Made by a program: the position numbers and the translations under genes | From: Alopecurus myosuroides | Taxonomy: Eukaryota; Streptophyta; Magnoliopsida; Poales; Poaceae | Direction: 5' to 3' | Length of the DNA: 64,000 nt | Assembly: GCA_028641055.1 (NCBI GenBank) | Contig: CM054060.1 | Coordinates: 312,714,949-312,778,948, forward strand | The notes under the pieces: generated by a model | Told to the model about the DNA's origin: nothing | The model's input: only the letters and a program-made list of their open reading frames with translations | The model's database searches: none | In this document: positions 10,372 through 21,380 of the stretch, one piece after another | Layout: the number at the start of each line of letters is the position of its first letter | Position numbering within the stretch: position 1 is the first letter of the stretch

Positions 10372-11690
10372 GCATGTACGTTGAGATTAATTTAGCTATA
10401 CATTGCTTTAACTTGAGACACAACGACCCGCTATTCCGGAAAACAGAGGAGAAATCATCATGAGATCAGCGGCCTAAAAAATATCACTGAACTAATAGGC
10501 AGTTTTGCTTTGTTGTGTGATAACATACGTCGAGTTCTCTTGTACCGCCATACAAAATTGTGTACGATCATGAACAATCGCCAAGTTGATCTTGTGGCTG
10601 GTGGAGATTATTGAGGGGCATGAAGCAAGTGCCTGGCCAGTCGTACATGGACTGTCTACGCATGCAGTTTTTGGCCGGGTATAAACTGCTCGACATGTTG
10701 ATCGTGGTGAAAAGACCTTGGACTGGTGGTGGCGCTGGATCTCGGCCCCCCGAGACCCTAGAGGCCGGCGATGGTGATGGGGGTAATTCCTTTAAGCTAT
10801 AAACTCCATTGGCTGGGAGCGCTCCCAGTGATCCTGCCTTGACTTGTGTCTCTGTTTGTGGGACTCGTTTTCTTTTGCTGTCGCTGGTTGGTGGGCCTCT
10901 TCGCTGCATACTCTTTGATCTTGCTGGCGGTATGCTGGGCACGTGTACCGAGAGTGGCAGTGCGGGCCCGGTGAAGCCAGTTTACTTGTTTTCTTTTTCG
11001 CGGACCCAGGGTGGGTGGCATGTCCAGACATTTGCCTTGGTGGTGTCATCGAGAAATATTTAGTGGTGGGTCCAATACGTATTCCCATCTGCACCACTTT
11101 GACCAGCAACCGGAGGACCACTAGGAATTCCCGTCGCCGTCGCTGTTCCAAGCCTCCAACAGACCGCCAACTCCCCTCCCCATTGCTGTCCACTGTCCTT
11201 GGCAACAGGATCCCCTAGAGAGCAAATTCCTCCGCCTGTCGACACCGCCTCCTTCTACCTCACAACGGCGGCTTCCATGGCTCACATCATGGAGCTGCAC
11301 CCTCCGTGGCGTTGTTGGTCTCGCGTTCCCCTTCGTCGGTACGCCGTCCTGCTAGATCTACTCCAAGCCGTTTCACTCAGCGTTTGTCGAAGGGAGCCGT
11401 GCCTCACCGTCTTCGTTTGGTGCCAGCATGGTCGTCGGGACCATAGCCACCTTATTTAGGTGCGCACGGACCGCCGCCCTTCCCCGACCTACCGCGCGCC
11501 GACAGTGTACACCCGAGCCGCCTATCAAACTCCTGCGCGCCGGCCACCGACCTCCCATAACCTGCTACCCGCTGCCTCCCAAGGTCCCAATCTCCTCCGG
11601 CCACGGTGGTGGCCGTTCTGCTTGCTGCTTTTGGGTTGGGGGCATGTGCGTTGTACTTCTTCGGGCAGTGCTGGGCGTCCCCATGCTAAC
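10372..11690. other. Unassigned stretch, possibly LINE ORF1 remains
   Basis: No domain was recognised. Minus-strand open frames at 10568-10942 and 10792-11205 are basic and Pro/Ser/Gln-rich and sit where ORF1 of the minus-strand LINE would be expected once the plus-strand LINE insertion is removed. That placement is the only support. Plus-strand 11130-11600 is GC-rich without a clear product. Confidence 0.25.
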
Positions 11691-12108
11691 ACGTGTCAGT
11701 TTTTGTCGCAAAATCGCGCTTTTGCTTCGGTAGCAAAAAAAAAAATGCCCGCTTTTGCTCCTATGTAGCAAAAAAACGTTTCGTTTCCGAAAAGGAAAAA
11801 AAGACAAATCTCGTCGGAGACTCGCCGGAGACCTGTAGGAAAAAATTTGCTACAGTAGCAAAAAAAGTCAATTTTCACCGGAGACATGACCGAAGACTTT
11901 TGCTCGCCGGAGAAATAACAGAGCAAAAAATTTATTCTAAAATAGTAAAAACATAACGTTATTGTAGCACAAAAATTATTCTATTATAGCAAAAAATCGG
12001 ACCTCGCCGGAATTGTAGTAGCAAAATATTTGTACAAAAATAGCAAAAGAAAAAACGGTATGTAGCAAATATTTGTACAAAAAAGGTAGCAAAAAAAAAA
12101 ACTCCGGC
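11690..12108. repeat. AT-rich block of degenerate 'TAGCAAAAA' repeats
   Basis: The motif TAGCAAAA or its close variants recurs about every 25-40 bases (for example 11730, 11768, 11857, 11975, 12020, 12063, 12090), often as GTAGCAAAAAA, mixed with CGCCGGAG segments. On the minus strand it reads as Phe/Cys-rich nonsense. The block ends exactly where the ankyrin-coding DNA begins at about 12108. It may be subterminal repeat DNA of an unidentified transposon. Confidence 0.5.
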
Positions 12109-12686
12109 GGCGCGGCCTTGGCGATGATCTGGCGCACGGCGTCGAGGTCCCCGCGCTGCGCGGCGAGGTGGAGCTCCCCACCCCGCGTCTGTGAGGAAGC
12201 CCGCAGCTCCCCACCCGGCGGGCAAGTGGGCTGCTCGGCGGTGGCGCCGTGGGCGCGGAGCGGTGGGCGGCGGAGCTTGCTTGGACGGCGGTGGCCACTG
12301 GCGGAATCCACGGTCGGTGATGGGGGCCTTGAGGGAGGACGACGAGCTGGTGGCGGCGTCGTCGACGGCGAGGCGGCAGAGCTTGCTTGGACAGCGGCGG
12401 CCACCGGCGGAATCCACGGTCGGCGATGGGGGCCTTGAGGGAGGACGACGAGCTGGTGGTCGGCGGCGGCGTCGTCGACGGCGAGCACGGCTCTGACCTC
12501 GGCGGAGATGGCGCAGCCGAGGGCCTCCCCTCGTGGAGCGCGAAGAGGGAGACGGAGGTGACGACGGCGATGGGGGATGGCCGAGGGCCGCGCGGCTTTT
12601 CCTCGCTCGCGCAGAGATGGAAAGTTCCCATTGACTTGTGAAGATAAGGTGGAGGGAAGACTGGGTGCAAACGTGAGTGGGCCCAC
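11976..12686 (-). pseudogene. Ankyrin-repeat protein exon fragment, probably captured
   Basis: A 236-codon minus-strand frame starts at 12686. The N-terminal 150 residues are low-complexity Pro/Arg/Ala sequence arising from a duplicated GC-rich segment. Near 12190-12110 it reads GELHLAAQRGDLDAVRQIIA, a near-perfect first half of an ankyrin repeat of the kind that opens plant membrane-associated ankyrin proteins (ITN1-like). Straight after that the frame runs into the AT-rich 'TAGCAAAA' block and becomes Phe/Leu nonsense before stopping at 11976. Only one ankyrin half-repeat remains, with none of the later repeats or the membrane domain. It is best read as an exon scrap carried by a transposon. 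Which gene it came from cannot be decided here. Confidence 0.55.
12275..12484. repeat. Tandem duplication, 106-bp unit
   Basis: Two adjacent copies starting GCTTGCTTGGAC at 12275 and at 12381, nearly identical through the GTCGTCGACGGCGAG end. The second copy carries a few substitutions and a small indel. Confidence 0.85.
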
Positions 12687-12689
12687 ATC

Positions 12690-15528
12690 AGGTTGCTACC
12701 CCGACCCGGACGATCGTCCCCCGGATGATCCCCAGCTTTTTCCTATTTCTTCACCTAGCGAGCCGCTCTGGCGCTCGGTATGCGCCCGTCGTGCTCCGCG
12801 CGGACGACATACTGTGCTCAGCGTGGACGGCGCCGGATGCCGACCTTCGGACTGCCGTCGTCCATGACCGTCTGCATGGCGCTGCCATCGCGCGTGCTCG
12901 TCAGCCCCGCCTCCCCGGTAGATGGCCAGATCTCGTGCTTGGCTAATCCTGGACGCCCTCAACATAACACTCCTAATCCCAGGATAACCACGACAAGGTT
13001 AGGAAAATCAATACTCTTCTTAGGTAGTTTCATCTATTTGGCATGGAGGTATATGCTGAGGACATTCAGGAGCATGAGACACATATAAACATACTGACAG
13101 TGTGTTGATGGATGTAGAATGTCTTCTGACTCTTTAGGTGTATCAGTTAGAGGTTATGAGATAACTCAACTTTAGACAGGTTCAGTTCCACACGATCATC
13201 TATATACATAATTAGAATTGTGAGGTTTGTGGTGCATCACTCATAGGGAGTTTTCCTGGATTCAGTGCCTACAATGTGTATATGTTACATTTTTCCACAA
13301 GGAAGACGAGTAAATTATGTGTGTCTCAGGCAGTTATAGACTTGCAGATGTGCCATTGGATGGTGACTTTCCCAGTCCGAACTGAAGGATAGTACAAGTA
13401 TCTTGACTTAAAATTTTGTGCGCTTCAGACTACTTTGAAACATAGGGGCAACACGGTCCGACAACTACAGCCTCAAGGTGATGGGTAGGAGCAATATAGG
13501 TAGTGTTGCTGGGCTGGAGGTGCCAGTCGCCGGCTCTACAACTGACCAGTGTGGATAGCGGGGATGCAAAAGAATTCCAGTCCACCGTGAAAGTAATTAT
13601 TTATTTGGTCTTCTGATCTTGGCATTCATTGGTCGCTGAAAACTATAAAAACATAATAAAGTATTCATTGATGCTATGTTGCCATCTATGGTAATTTCAC
13701 ATATGTAGAGTTACATTTCATTTTAGAAACTTGGGCGCACTTAGGGATGTGTGAGTGATGTTACCATCTATTTTTTGGGCTTGAGATGTTTAATTGAGTT
13801 TCAACTTATAAAATGTTCATTGTTACTATCTATTTATTGGTTAAAATTGTATCACATGTGTTATTTTTTGTAGGAGTATGGGAGTAGACGGAACTTCTTA
13901 CGGTCAATATGTACCAGAAATGCTATACATTTAATAGGTGGAGCTGCGAAGAAATGCTGGTCCGTCGATAGGGATAACGGCCATGCCGGCGTGAAGGAGT
14001 CGCAGCATTGTTAGAGGAGAGGGAAGAGAGATAATGTCTATATCGCCTGCACCACTCGATTCCGCCTTCTCCACCGAGGTAACAAGTGCCTCCGCCATAA
14101 TCATTTGATTTTCAGTTTTTTGCAATTCGTGACGTGTAGTTTTGATTCATGTTGAACCCTTCGATTTTCAGTGGTGTCTAGTAATTAGTGATATACAGTT
14201 TAGCATAAATCGACTGATCTATTATGTAACCTGACACAATTCGACTACTAAACTGTTGTGGCGGAATTTGGGTTTTCAATGGTAGCATTTGTCAATACAG
14301 ATTTTTAACGTTAAGTGCCATCTCCAATTCTCCATTCAGTATAAGCGTTAGAGATTTCAACGTTAAGTTCTACATAATTGTTAAGTTGTTCTTTTTATGA
14401 TAGGTTAAATTGTTAAGTTCTATAGTGTTGGGTCTATAATCTGAAACTGTGAAAACCGCGGTTTGGAAAATGAGTAGGTCGCTGGAAGTGTCGGGTTCGG
14501 TTTGGTCAGATTGTTTTGATCCGTTGGATGTGGAGTAGAAGGTCGATGGGAGGGGGTAGGTTCGTCTGAATCCCAGTCCGGGGATAACTCCAGCGAACGA
14601 TTTCTACAGATAAGGAAATACATGCACTCTGATTAAAAAAAATGCTATATTTTGCATAACTCGCTATGCCATGATTCGATTTCTTTAGGTGACCTTTATG
14701 CAGCGAGGCACACTCCGTTGCGTTTCTTTCTATTTACGTTTCTCTAGCAACATACTCTTCCTTCTGTTCAGGTATTGACCAAGCTTGGCCTGATGATATC
14801 AACATTGTTTGACAATACTACTGGTAACGGCATGGACAGGACAATTTACACAAGTTCTTGAATGTTTTATCAAAGAGGACAAAACAAGGTATTCGGGCAA
14901 TTGGAAGGACAATATCAGATAGACCTTTGTTCCTATAGTTTGTAGTTATATATAGATGTTATTCATTTCATTGACAAGCCAATTTTATAATGAGATTTAT
15001 TTTGATAAAATGTCATCAGGGTATATAGACAAGTTTGATCCACAAAATGCATTGTCAGTATTATTGTTACATGTGTCTCGCTAACTATATCACATATTTC
15101 GTATATAGACAAGTAGAAGTATAGCAGCACGGAGGTGCTTATAGCTTTATTTAGCGTCAAAGCAGAATGCCATTTTCTTCTTCAACAATTTGACTTGAAA
15201 CATATGTTGCTTTTATCTTTCATAAGATTGTTTGATCTATTTAATAGTGTTATTAATTCATGTTGGCTTACAGAGAATGGAGATGGACTCTTAAGTCCTG
15301 CACTAAAAAGGCGGGCAAAAGTAGGAATCTCACTTTGACTCTTACTTGATGATTTCATTTCTCTGTGGCTCTGCCTGCCAGGTCTGGGGTTAAATCTTGG
15401 TTTCGTTGGTGAGGGTCTGCCTCTGGGTGCTGATTTTGCTTGTGCTATCTTGCTCGAGAGGTTTGTTGTCGGGTGGTGTTGTCCTTGGTGGAGGTTGCTG
15501 CTTCCGCAGGGAGTCCTCCCGTAGGGTA
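12690..15528. other. Low-copy DNA with possible exon scraps
   Basis: 12690-12960 is GC-rich; the rest is AT-rich. No protein domain was recognised. Segments with splice-like borders exist: ATG at 14035 followed by a short open stretch and GTAACA at 14079; a segment from CAG/GTATTGACC (about 14772) to CAAG/GTATTC (about 14889); and one after CAG at about 15273 ending in GGCAAAAG/TAG. They do not form one open frame that I can defend. They could be pieces of a captured gene inside the Helitron that ends at 18616. Confidence 0.25.
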
Positions 15529-15776
15529 GGGGCTGTTTGGATTGCAGCCACGGCTTGCCCACCCAATTTTTTGGTCGTTGACCGGTATCATGGGCATCGT
15601 TTGGATCAGCCGCCAGAGATTCTGAGCCACGCCAATATTTTCGTTGGCCGGTTCACTTAGCACGCCCACGCGTTGGCGAGACCCGGGCGGCAAAATCCTT
15701 AGCCAATTTTTTGGCGTGCCAATTTTTTGGCGTGCCGATTTGGCGGGGCTAGCTGGGGCAAGATCCAAACAGACCC
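15529..15776. mobile_element. Tourist-like MITE (PIF/Harbinger type)
   Basis: A 248-bp element with terminal inverted repeats GGGGCTGTTTGGAT and, reverse-complemented, GGGTCTGTTTGGAT (one mismatch). It is flanked by GTA at 15526-15528 and 15777-15779. The GGGCCTGTTTGG-like terminus is typical of Tourist elements, whose target duplication is usually TAA or TTA; GTA is a non-standard triplet. It has no coding capacity. It carries an internal tandem CAATTTTTTGGCGTGCC pair near 15703-15738. Confidence 0.7.
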
Positions 15777-15779
15777 GTA

Positions 15780-16606
15780 GTCCTTTTCGGGCGGTGCCAT
15801 TGCTCTTGATATGTTGTCCACCCAGGAAGTCCAAGGTTTGTTCGTTCGTTTCTTATCTCCTATTTTTTTTCCTTTGCTCATTTATTTTCTTCTTCCTACA
15901 TTGGCCCATCTTCATGGATGTGCTGTTTCTTTGTATGCTTTGCCTGCAGGTTGTCACGTGGAGCTGATGCCATGATGAACGCGAGAAGATGGTGGAAGAC
16001 ATCCAGTAAGTCACCTCCTCGCAACTGTGAGCTCGAAGAACTGAAACATCTCTGTGTTTAGGCTGTTGGTGAGCTCCAAGAACTGAAGCACCTGTTTGTT
16101 CAACTCATGTCATTACTATGCATCCTGGATATGTAGTCAAGCCGGCTTGAACTATAGCCATGCCTGCCTATATTAGAAATGCACCAGTGTTTGCTCCGTT
16201 GTCTGTGTTAACGGCATCGGTCCAGTTAAACTCTATATTGAACACCTGTAATGAATCATTTCATCGTCCGTCCCTATCTATTTGCGCCTAATACAGTCTT
16301 TGCTCTCTGTTCCTGAGTACCTTTTTTAGGAGATCGTGGATGCTAAGTTTTTCATCAATCTTTATAGGTCTTTATGTTGCAATTCCGTTTATGTGTTGTT
16401 GTATATGCGGCTTATGCATTTCTAGCTAACTAACAAGCTGCCATTTACTCCGTATTTGCTGGTTGGCATGTTCGTGTATTGAGAGAAAAAGAGAAGTGTA
16501 TTCTTGCACGGAAAAAAAGGAGCTAGCTAGCAGCTGTTTGCTACATGCTCTGGTGACTGGTGGTGTACTGAGAGTGAATATAATCTACGTTATATATGCA
16601 TGCTAA
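15780..16606. other. Non-coding stretch with one exon-like segment
   Basis: A segment bordered by GCAG at about 15950 and by CCAG/TAAGTC at about 16010 resembles an exon but gives no recognisable protein. 16020-16110 contains two copies of a GAGCTCCAAGAACTGAA-like phrase about 44 bases apart. Nothing else is supported. Confidence 0.25.
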
Positions 16607-18498
16607 GGACATCTCCAACGGGGCTGCTCATTTATGGACCAAATTGCTGTCCGTTTTGTCCATTTGAGCAGCCGTCCGGGACCGTGTCCGCGCGGATTTC
16701 GGCCCTGCACCCAGCGGGGCTGCTCATTTGCTGGCCACGATTCGAAATAAAGTACCAAAATGCCCTAGATAATAACAAATGAATATAGGCGCATGCAAAA
16801 AGGGCCACGGTTCAGGCCATGCCGGCCACGGTTCGGGCAAAGTTTCAGGCGGCCAGGTGAGGCCATGCCAGCCCAGGCCAGAATGTACAAAAGCGACGCC
16901 AGCCGCGTGTTCAGGCCGGCGCCGGGCACGCTCGGGGCGCGGAACGATCACTCCTCGCCCTGCATGTACCGCTGCTGCTTCTTCTCGAAGTAGGCCTTCT
17001 TCCTCGGGGTCAGGCAGCTCAGGTCCATGGCCATGATCTGCGCCTCCTGGGCGGCCAGAGCGATCTCGACCTCCTTCCTCTTGTTCTCGGCCTCCATGGC
17101 CCTGGTCGGGGCCTCCATGGCCCTGGTCCTGGCGTTCTCCTCCTCGATCTCGAGCTTCTTCGTTTGCACGATGAAGTAGTTCTTCGTGATCTCCTCGCGC
17201 TCCCGACGCTTCTTCTCCTCCCTCTCGTCCTTCTTGTCGCTGGTCTTGTCCTTCTGCAAGATGAACCCTTGGAGGGTCTCTTGCAAAGCAATGGTCGTGG
17301 CGTCGCGCTTCAGGTCCAGCTTGGAGTTGCTCCGGCCCCTTGGCCGTTCAGTTGTCGTGCCATCGGCTGCCTGGCCCGTGGCCATTGGCGGCACCCCGCC
17401 CGGCATGGCCGCGCCTTTCTTGATGGCGTTGTGGAGCTCCTTCCACTTTTGGTTGTCCTTGATCTTCTTGTAGCAATGGGCGAAGTTGAATGACTTGCCC
17501 CCATGCTCGGCCTTGTACAATGTCAACGCTTGGAAGGCCTACACAAACAACAATTGGACACGGGAACGTGCGGGCAAATGCATATGAAGAACAGGGACGT
17601 GTGCCCACTCACCAAGTCGCCGATGTTGGCGCCACTTTGGGGCCGGGCCATGGCATGCTCGAAGGACCCGGTGAACTTGCTGCACTCGGAGGAGATGAGC
17701 CCGAACCTCTTTTGGATGGAGAGCTCGCTCCTTGTGGTGACCATGGAGTACGGTGGCAGGACGGCCCGCTCTTGATAGTTCCGGTGTATCCTCCTCCAAT
17801 AGGCGTTGCCCTTCATCTCGGCCCCGACAATGGTGTTCTGCCCCACCTCCATCCATGTGTCGATGAGGCACTCGTCCTCCGCCTCCGTGAACCCAACGCC
17901 CCGCTTCACGTTCCTCTTGGCGGCCTTGGCCTGCTGGGTCAGCTCGTCCATGAACATGGGCATGTCGTCGATGTGGGGCATGTCGTCGATGGGGGTCTCC
18001 TCGTCGTACTCCTCAGACAACTCGTCCCCAGGGTGGACGTAGCTCGCCTGGCCGTACTCGTTGATCATGTTCGACATGTACCCCTCGACCTCCTCCGTCC
18101 TCATGTCCCGTGGGCTGCGTCTCCATGTCCTGCATTTCCTCGAGCAGGTTGCTGGTCCGTGGTCACGGAGGCGGAGGTGGCGGTGGCGGCGGCGGCTGCT
18201 GCTGCGTCGGCCATGGCTAGGGCAGCGGAGCAGCGGGAGTGGATGAGGGTGGGAGAGGAAAGGGCAAATGTTTCTTACTTTTGGTGTGGGCCACGGCGGG
18301 GTTTCGGGACACATATTGTTGTCCCAAGCTGTCCGCAGGCTGCTCAAAACTGGACCAAATTTGGTCAGGATTTGAGCATCCGGGGACAAAAAAACGGACC
18401 GCGGTCCGTATGAGCAGCCCCGCTGGGGCCTGGTTTCGGCCCAGCCTGCTCAAATCCGGCCTGTCCGGGCCAAATGAGCAGCCCCGCTGGAGATGACC
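16607..18498 (-). mobile_element. PIF/Harbinger element carrying only the Myb-like ORF
   Basis: The 1892-bp element has inverted ends GGACATCTCCAACGGGG and, reverse-complemented, GGTCATCTCCAGCGGGG, both continuing CTGCTCATTT. It is flanked by TAA at 16604-16606 and 18499-18501, the standard triplet for this superfamily. The motif GCGGGGCTGCTCATTTG or its complement occurs twice near each end (second copies about 16714 and 18413). It encodes the DNA-binding partner protein (ORF1) but no DDE transposase, so it would need a transposase supplied in trans. It lies inside the region closed by the Helitron end at 18616. Confidence 0.85.
16948..18104 (-). CDS. Harbinger ORF1: Myb/SANT-like protein with NAM-associated C-terminus
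   Basis: Two exons on the minus strand: 18104-17613 and 17538-16948, with a 74-bp GT-AG intron (17612-17539, donor GTGAGT) that falls between codons. Exon 1 has an acidic segment and then a Myb/SANT-like trihelix: GFTEAEDECLIDTW, MKGNAYWRRIHRNY and KRFGLISSECSKF. Exon 2 continues AFQALTLYKAEHGGKSF, then a highly charged coiled coil, ending KKAYFEKKQQRYMQGEE; this is the NAM-associated type C-terminus common in grasses. In PIF/Harbinger elements this protein binds the ends and helps the transposase enter the nucleus. The start is uncertain: an ATG at 18214 opens a poly-Ala frame in a different phase that stops, so a one- or two-base indel may have cut off the true N-terminus. I used the first in-frame ATG after it. 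Confidence 0.7.
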
Positions 18499-18587
18499 TA
18501 AGCTACAGTAAATGAGCAGACAAGCCTCAGCTATGTCCAAAATTGGTACACAGTGCATACCATGCCGTGTGCCAACGTGGGGCAGGC

Positions 18588-18616
18588 GGCGCGGCGAAGC
18601 GCGCCTCTCCGTCTAG
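18588..18616 (+). other. 3' terminus of a plus-strand Helitron
   Basis: A GC hairpin GGCGCG-GCGAAG-CGCGCC (18588-18605) stands 7 bases before CTAG (18613-18616), which is followed by T. Hairpin, short spacer, CTRR and a 3' T are the defining 3' end of Helitrons, rolling-circle transposons. The 5' end (TC after an A) could not be placed; no Rep/helicase is visible upstream, so the element would be non-autonomous. The gene scraps between about 11.7 and 16 kb would fit as captured cargo. Confidence 0.65.
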
Positions 18617-19722
18617 TAACGATATATGACGCCTATACTAGTCTGCGCGACATGCCTCCTGTGGAACGACAATTACAATGTGATTTTTCTTTGTGTTGGA
18701 GAGGAGCACGCCCAAGCCCTCAGCCATAAACTAACAAAGATCGATCAAATCGTTTATAATCCTCTAAACTGAGGTTCATCCAATCAAAGTATTGATTAAT
18801 TAAACCGTTCCGGATCGATGAGTTGAGGGTAATTAACTATCTTGAAATTTATATATTTTTATTTTATTTTTGGTGGGTATGTTTTTTGTTTTTGGTCTAC
18901 ATAGATGGGTACATTATTGTGTTTCAATTAATTGGTTTCAATAAATTAGCCACTAATCAATTGATTAACTCATCCTTTTCATTCAAGATATATGCTTTCG
19001 CTCGATATAGACACCCGTTCCCTTTTAAAACTTGGAACAAGTGTGGTGGATGGATAGCTAATGCGCACCCACCACTCACTCCTTGTTTAAACAAAAACCA
19101 CCAATATGGTACGAGAAACAACTCCTCTTCCCAGCTGAATATATATATTAGTTCCACATGCCTGCACTTTACTAAGACCTCCTACTTGTCATAGATCTCA
19201 CTAGACGAGTTGTGTACAAAGAATTCGATGCGTATAACACAACATAGTTGCAATGTGCAACGGGAGGTGCTTTGAAAAATAAACTCGGGATGGGAGGTAT
19301 CAGGAAATACACCAACTTATGATACGGTTCAGTTTGCAGTTCACAGATAACACGTCGCTCTTGTGCCGACATGGCAATCAGTTGTTGCTGATTCTGCCAT
19401 AGATTATCATAAAAATACATTTGCTGAAACAAGCAAGGCGGTTGAGAATAAGTCTTGGTGTGACGTTACCTGCGTCATGAAGGACGCGACTATGGAGCTC
19501 TGTCCTTCGGAATATCAAATTTTGTCACGATTGGGTTGCTTTGCGCGCTCTGTGCAGGGCAGAGCAAATCCTTGACGACAAGAGGGAGCAGTTTCCTTCT
19601 ACAACGTAGTATAGGTCTTTTCCTAGAGATCAATGCGAGAATACATCTTAGAAATCACACCGCATTCAGGCTCGCCTGCAGAGAGGCTGGTGTACAAGGA
19701 ACCTGTTGCATCTTTGTAGTAA
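18617..19722. other. AT-rich stretch, nothing recognised
   Basis: No domain, terminal repeat or RNA gene was seen. Short open frames exist at 18823-19194 and 19536-19940 but are not supported. Confidence 0.3.
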
Positions 19723-21085
19723 GGGCATCTCCAGCCGTTGCGCCCCCAGGGCTCAAAACGCCGCCGTGGCGCCAAACAGCGCTAATCTGGAACCTTGGGG
19801 GGCAGGCTTCCCAGTCGCTTCCCGAGCCCAAGTTTTGGCCCAAAAAAACTCGATTCGAAACTCGACGCATTTTATTGATTTCAGCAAAGTTCGTACAATT
19901 TCGACGCGAATTTAAACTAAAACAGCGACAAATAAATTAAAACAGCGAGAAATAAACAGCGAAATAAAACAGTGCGACGACTATCTTAGGCGTTGTCGTC
20001 TTCATCGTCGTCCTCCTCGCCCTTCGCCACCATGGCGAGCCGGTTGGAGGGGCCAGCTTCGCCGTCATCCTTCGCCGCGGCGAGCCAGTGCCGCTCCGCC
20101 CGGCCTTGCACCCGCAGCCGGTGCAGCTGCGCCTGCTCGGAGGGCTTGCGGTTGCGCCGCTCGCTCTGCAGCGCCACCTGCCGCCTGTCGGCCTCGTACT
20201 GCGCGATGATGGCCTGCTGCTCGGCCGATGCAGCGTTTTCGATCAGCTTCGTGCTCCGCCTCTTCCCTCTGGTGGGTCTCTAGAGATGCCCGGACGGCGG
20301 CAGCCTCCGCCGCCGCCGCCGCCTGCTCGAGGCCGCCGAGGACCTGGTGGAACGCTCCCTCGTTCCGCGCGGTCTCGAAGGAGTGGAAGGCGACGTGCTG
20401 CTTCGGCCACACCGGCTGCCTCCTCCTCTCCCTCCTCCAGCGGCGGGCAGCCTGCGCCGGCTGCTCGGGCGCCAGCTCTTCCTGGGTGGGATGCTGCTCG
20501 GGCGCCACCTCTTGCGCCGGCTGCTGCTCCTCTTTGTCGTTGTCGGGCCACGCATCCCAAAGGCGAGGCATCGTTGCTACGACGAGGAGGAGGAGGCGAG
20601 AATGGGAGAACGGCGAGGAGGAGGAAGCGAGAATGGCAGAACGGCGAGGGATGAGCGCCCTTTTTATAGCCTGGCGGGCTAGTCCCTGCGCCGCGCGTGT
20701 CATCGCTGCCGCCCCCGCCATGCATGTACTGGCCGGCTGCCACGCCATTACGCCGGCAGATTTTGATTGGGGCGCATGCACTGGGCGGCCGCCACGCCAA
20801 TACTCCGGCAGCCTTTGACGGCGCGGACGCCGAGAAGAAGGTCACGGGCGGGGGTTTCTGTTCCCGCGTTTATTCGGCGCGTCACTGACAGAGCTGGCCC
20901 GCGCGTGCTGCCGCGCAGTTTCGCCCCCTAGACCAAACCCAGCCTAGGTGCCGCGGCGCGAAATAGCGCCGAAACGGCGCTATTTGGGCTTTTAGGGAGG
21001 CCGACTGGTGAGGAAACGGCGCTATTCGCCGCTTCCAGCGCTAAAAAGCCCGCCTGGGGGCTCTGGGGGGCGACAGGAGATGCCC
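19723..21085 (-). mobile_element. Second PIF/Harbinger-type element with its own ORF
   Basis: Terminal inverted repeats begin GGGCATCTCC at 19723 and, reverse-complemented, GGGCATCTCC at 21085. TAA flanks both sides (19720-19722, 21086-21088). The length is 1363 bp. The termini share the CATCTCC core with the element at 16607 but differ after it, so the two are related families. It contains one minus-strand ORF and no DDE transposase. Confidence 0.8.
19986..20571 (-). pseudogene. Harbinger-borne charged ORF with one frameshift
   Basis: The frame starts MPRLWDAWPDNDKEEQQ at 20571. It has a Glu/Gln/Pro-rich segment, then WPKQHVAFHSFETARNEG and an Ala-rich coil, up to about 20250. From there the readable protein continues in another frame (a stretch equivalent to KLIENAASAEQQAIIAQYE, then ALQSERRNRKPSEQAQLHRL) to an acidic C-terminus ending DDDEDDNA at 19986. 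A single indel near 20250 explains both frames. No catalytic motif is visible. Similar charged ORFs occur in grass Harbinger-like elements; the function is unknown. The start was chosen as the first Met of the conserved-looking part. Confidence 0.6.
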
Positions 21086-21129
21086 TAACCATTTTGTTTT
21101 GTGTCACAGATCGGTGTCGTTTGGGCTTA

Positions 21130-21149
21130 CACTGGTAGAAAATAGGCCT
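21130..21149 (+). repeat. CACTA left terminal inverted repeat
   Basis: CACTGGTAGAAAATAGGCCT; matches the right end at 44185-44204 on the minus strand over all 20 bases. Confidence 0.95.
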
Positions 21150-21207
21150 TCGGTACGCCCCCATTAGTCCCCAAAATAATGGACCCGCGACCATAGGGGT
21201 CTTTAGT

Positions 21208-21380
21208 CACGGTTCGGGACGAGACCCGCGACCAATAGTCCGGGCCCAGCGCGCTCGGCCCACAGCTGGCGGAGGGGAGGGGCTTTAGTCCCGGTTGGCC
21301 AGACCAACGGGGACTAATAGGTCCTCGGGCCGGCCCCACGGCCTTTAGCCGCGGTTGTCCAGGTGAACCGGGACTAAAGG
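21208..21380. repeat. CACTA left subterminal repeats
   Basis: Multiple direct and inverted copies of a CTTTAGTCCCGGTT-like motif (about 21211, 21281, 21341) and its complement AACCGGGACTAAAG (21366-21379). In En/Spm elements such subterminal motifs are bound by the element's own TnpA-type protein. Confidence 0.85.

Noticed and set aside
11984..12688. A second and third minus-strand frame over the ankyrin fragment
   Set aside because: Only one of the overlapping frames contains the ankyrin motif; the others are Pro/Ser/Arg nonsense.
17490..18413. 307-codon plus-strand frame
   Set aside because: Antisense shadow of the spliced Myb-like ORF, which has a proper intron and domains.
20088..20818. 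Several long plus-strand frames opposite the Harbinger ORF
   Set aside because: GC-rich shadow frames; the minus-strand frame has the sensible composition and start.
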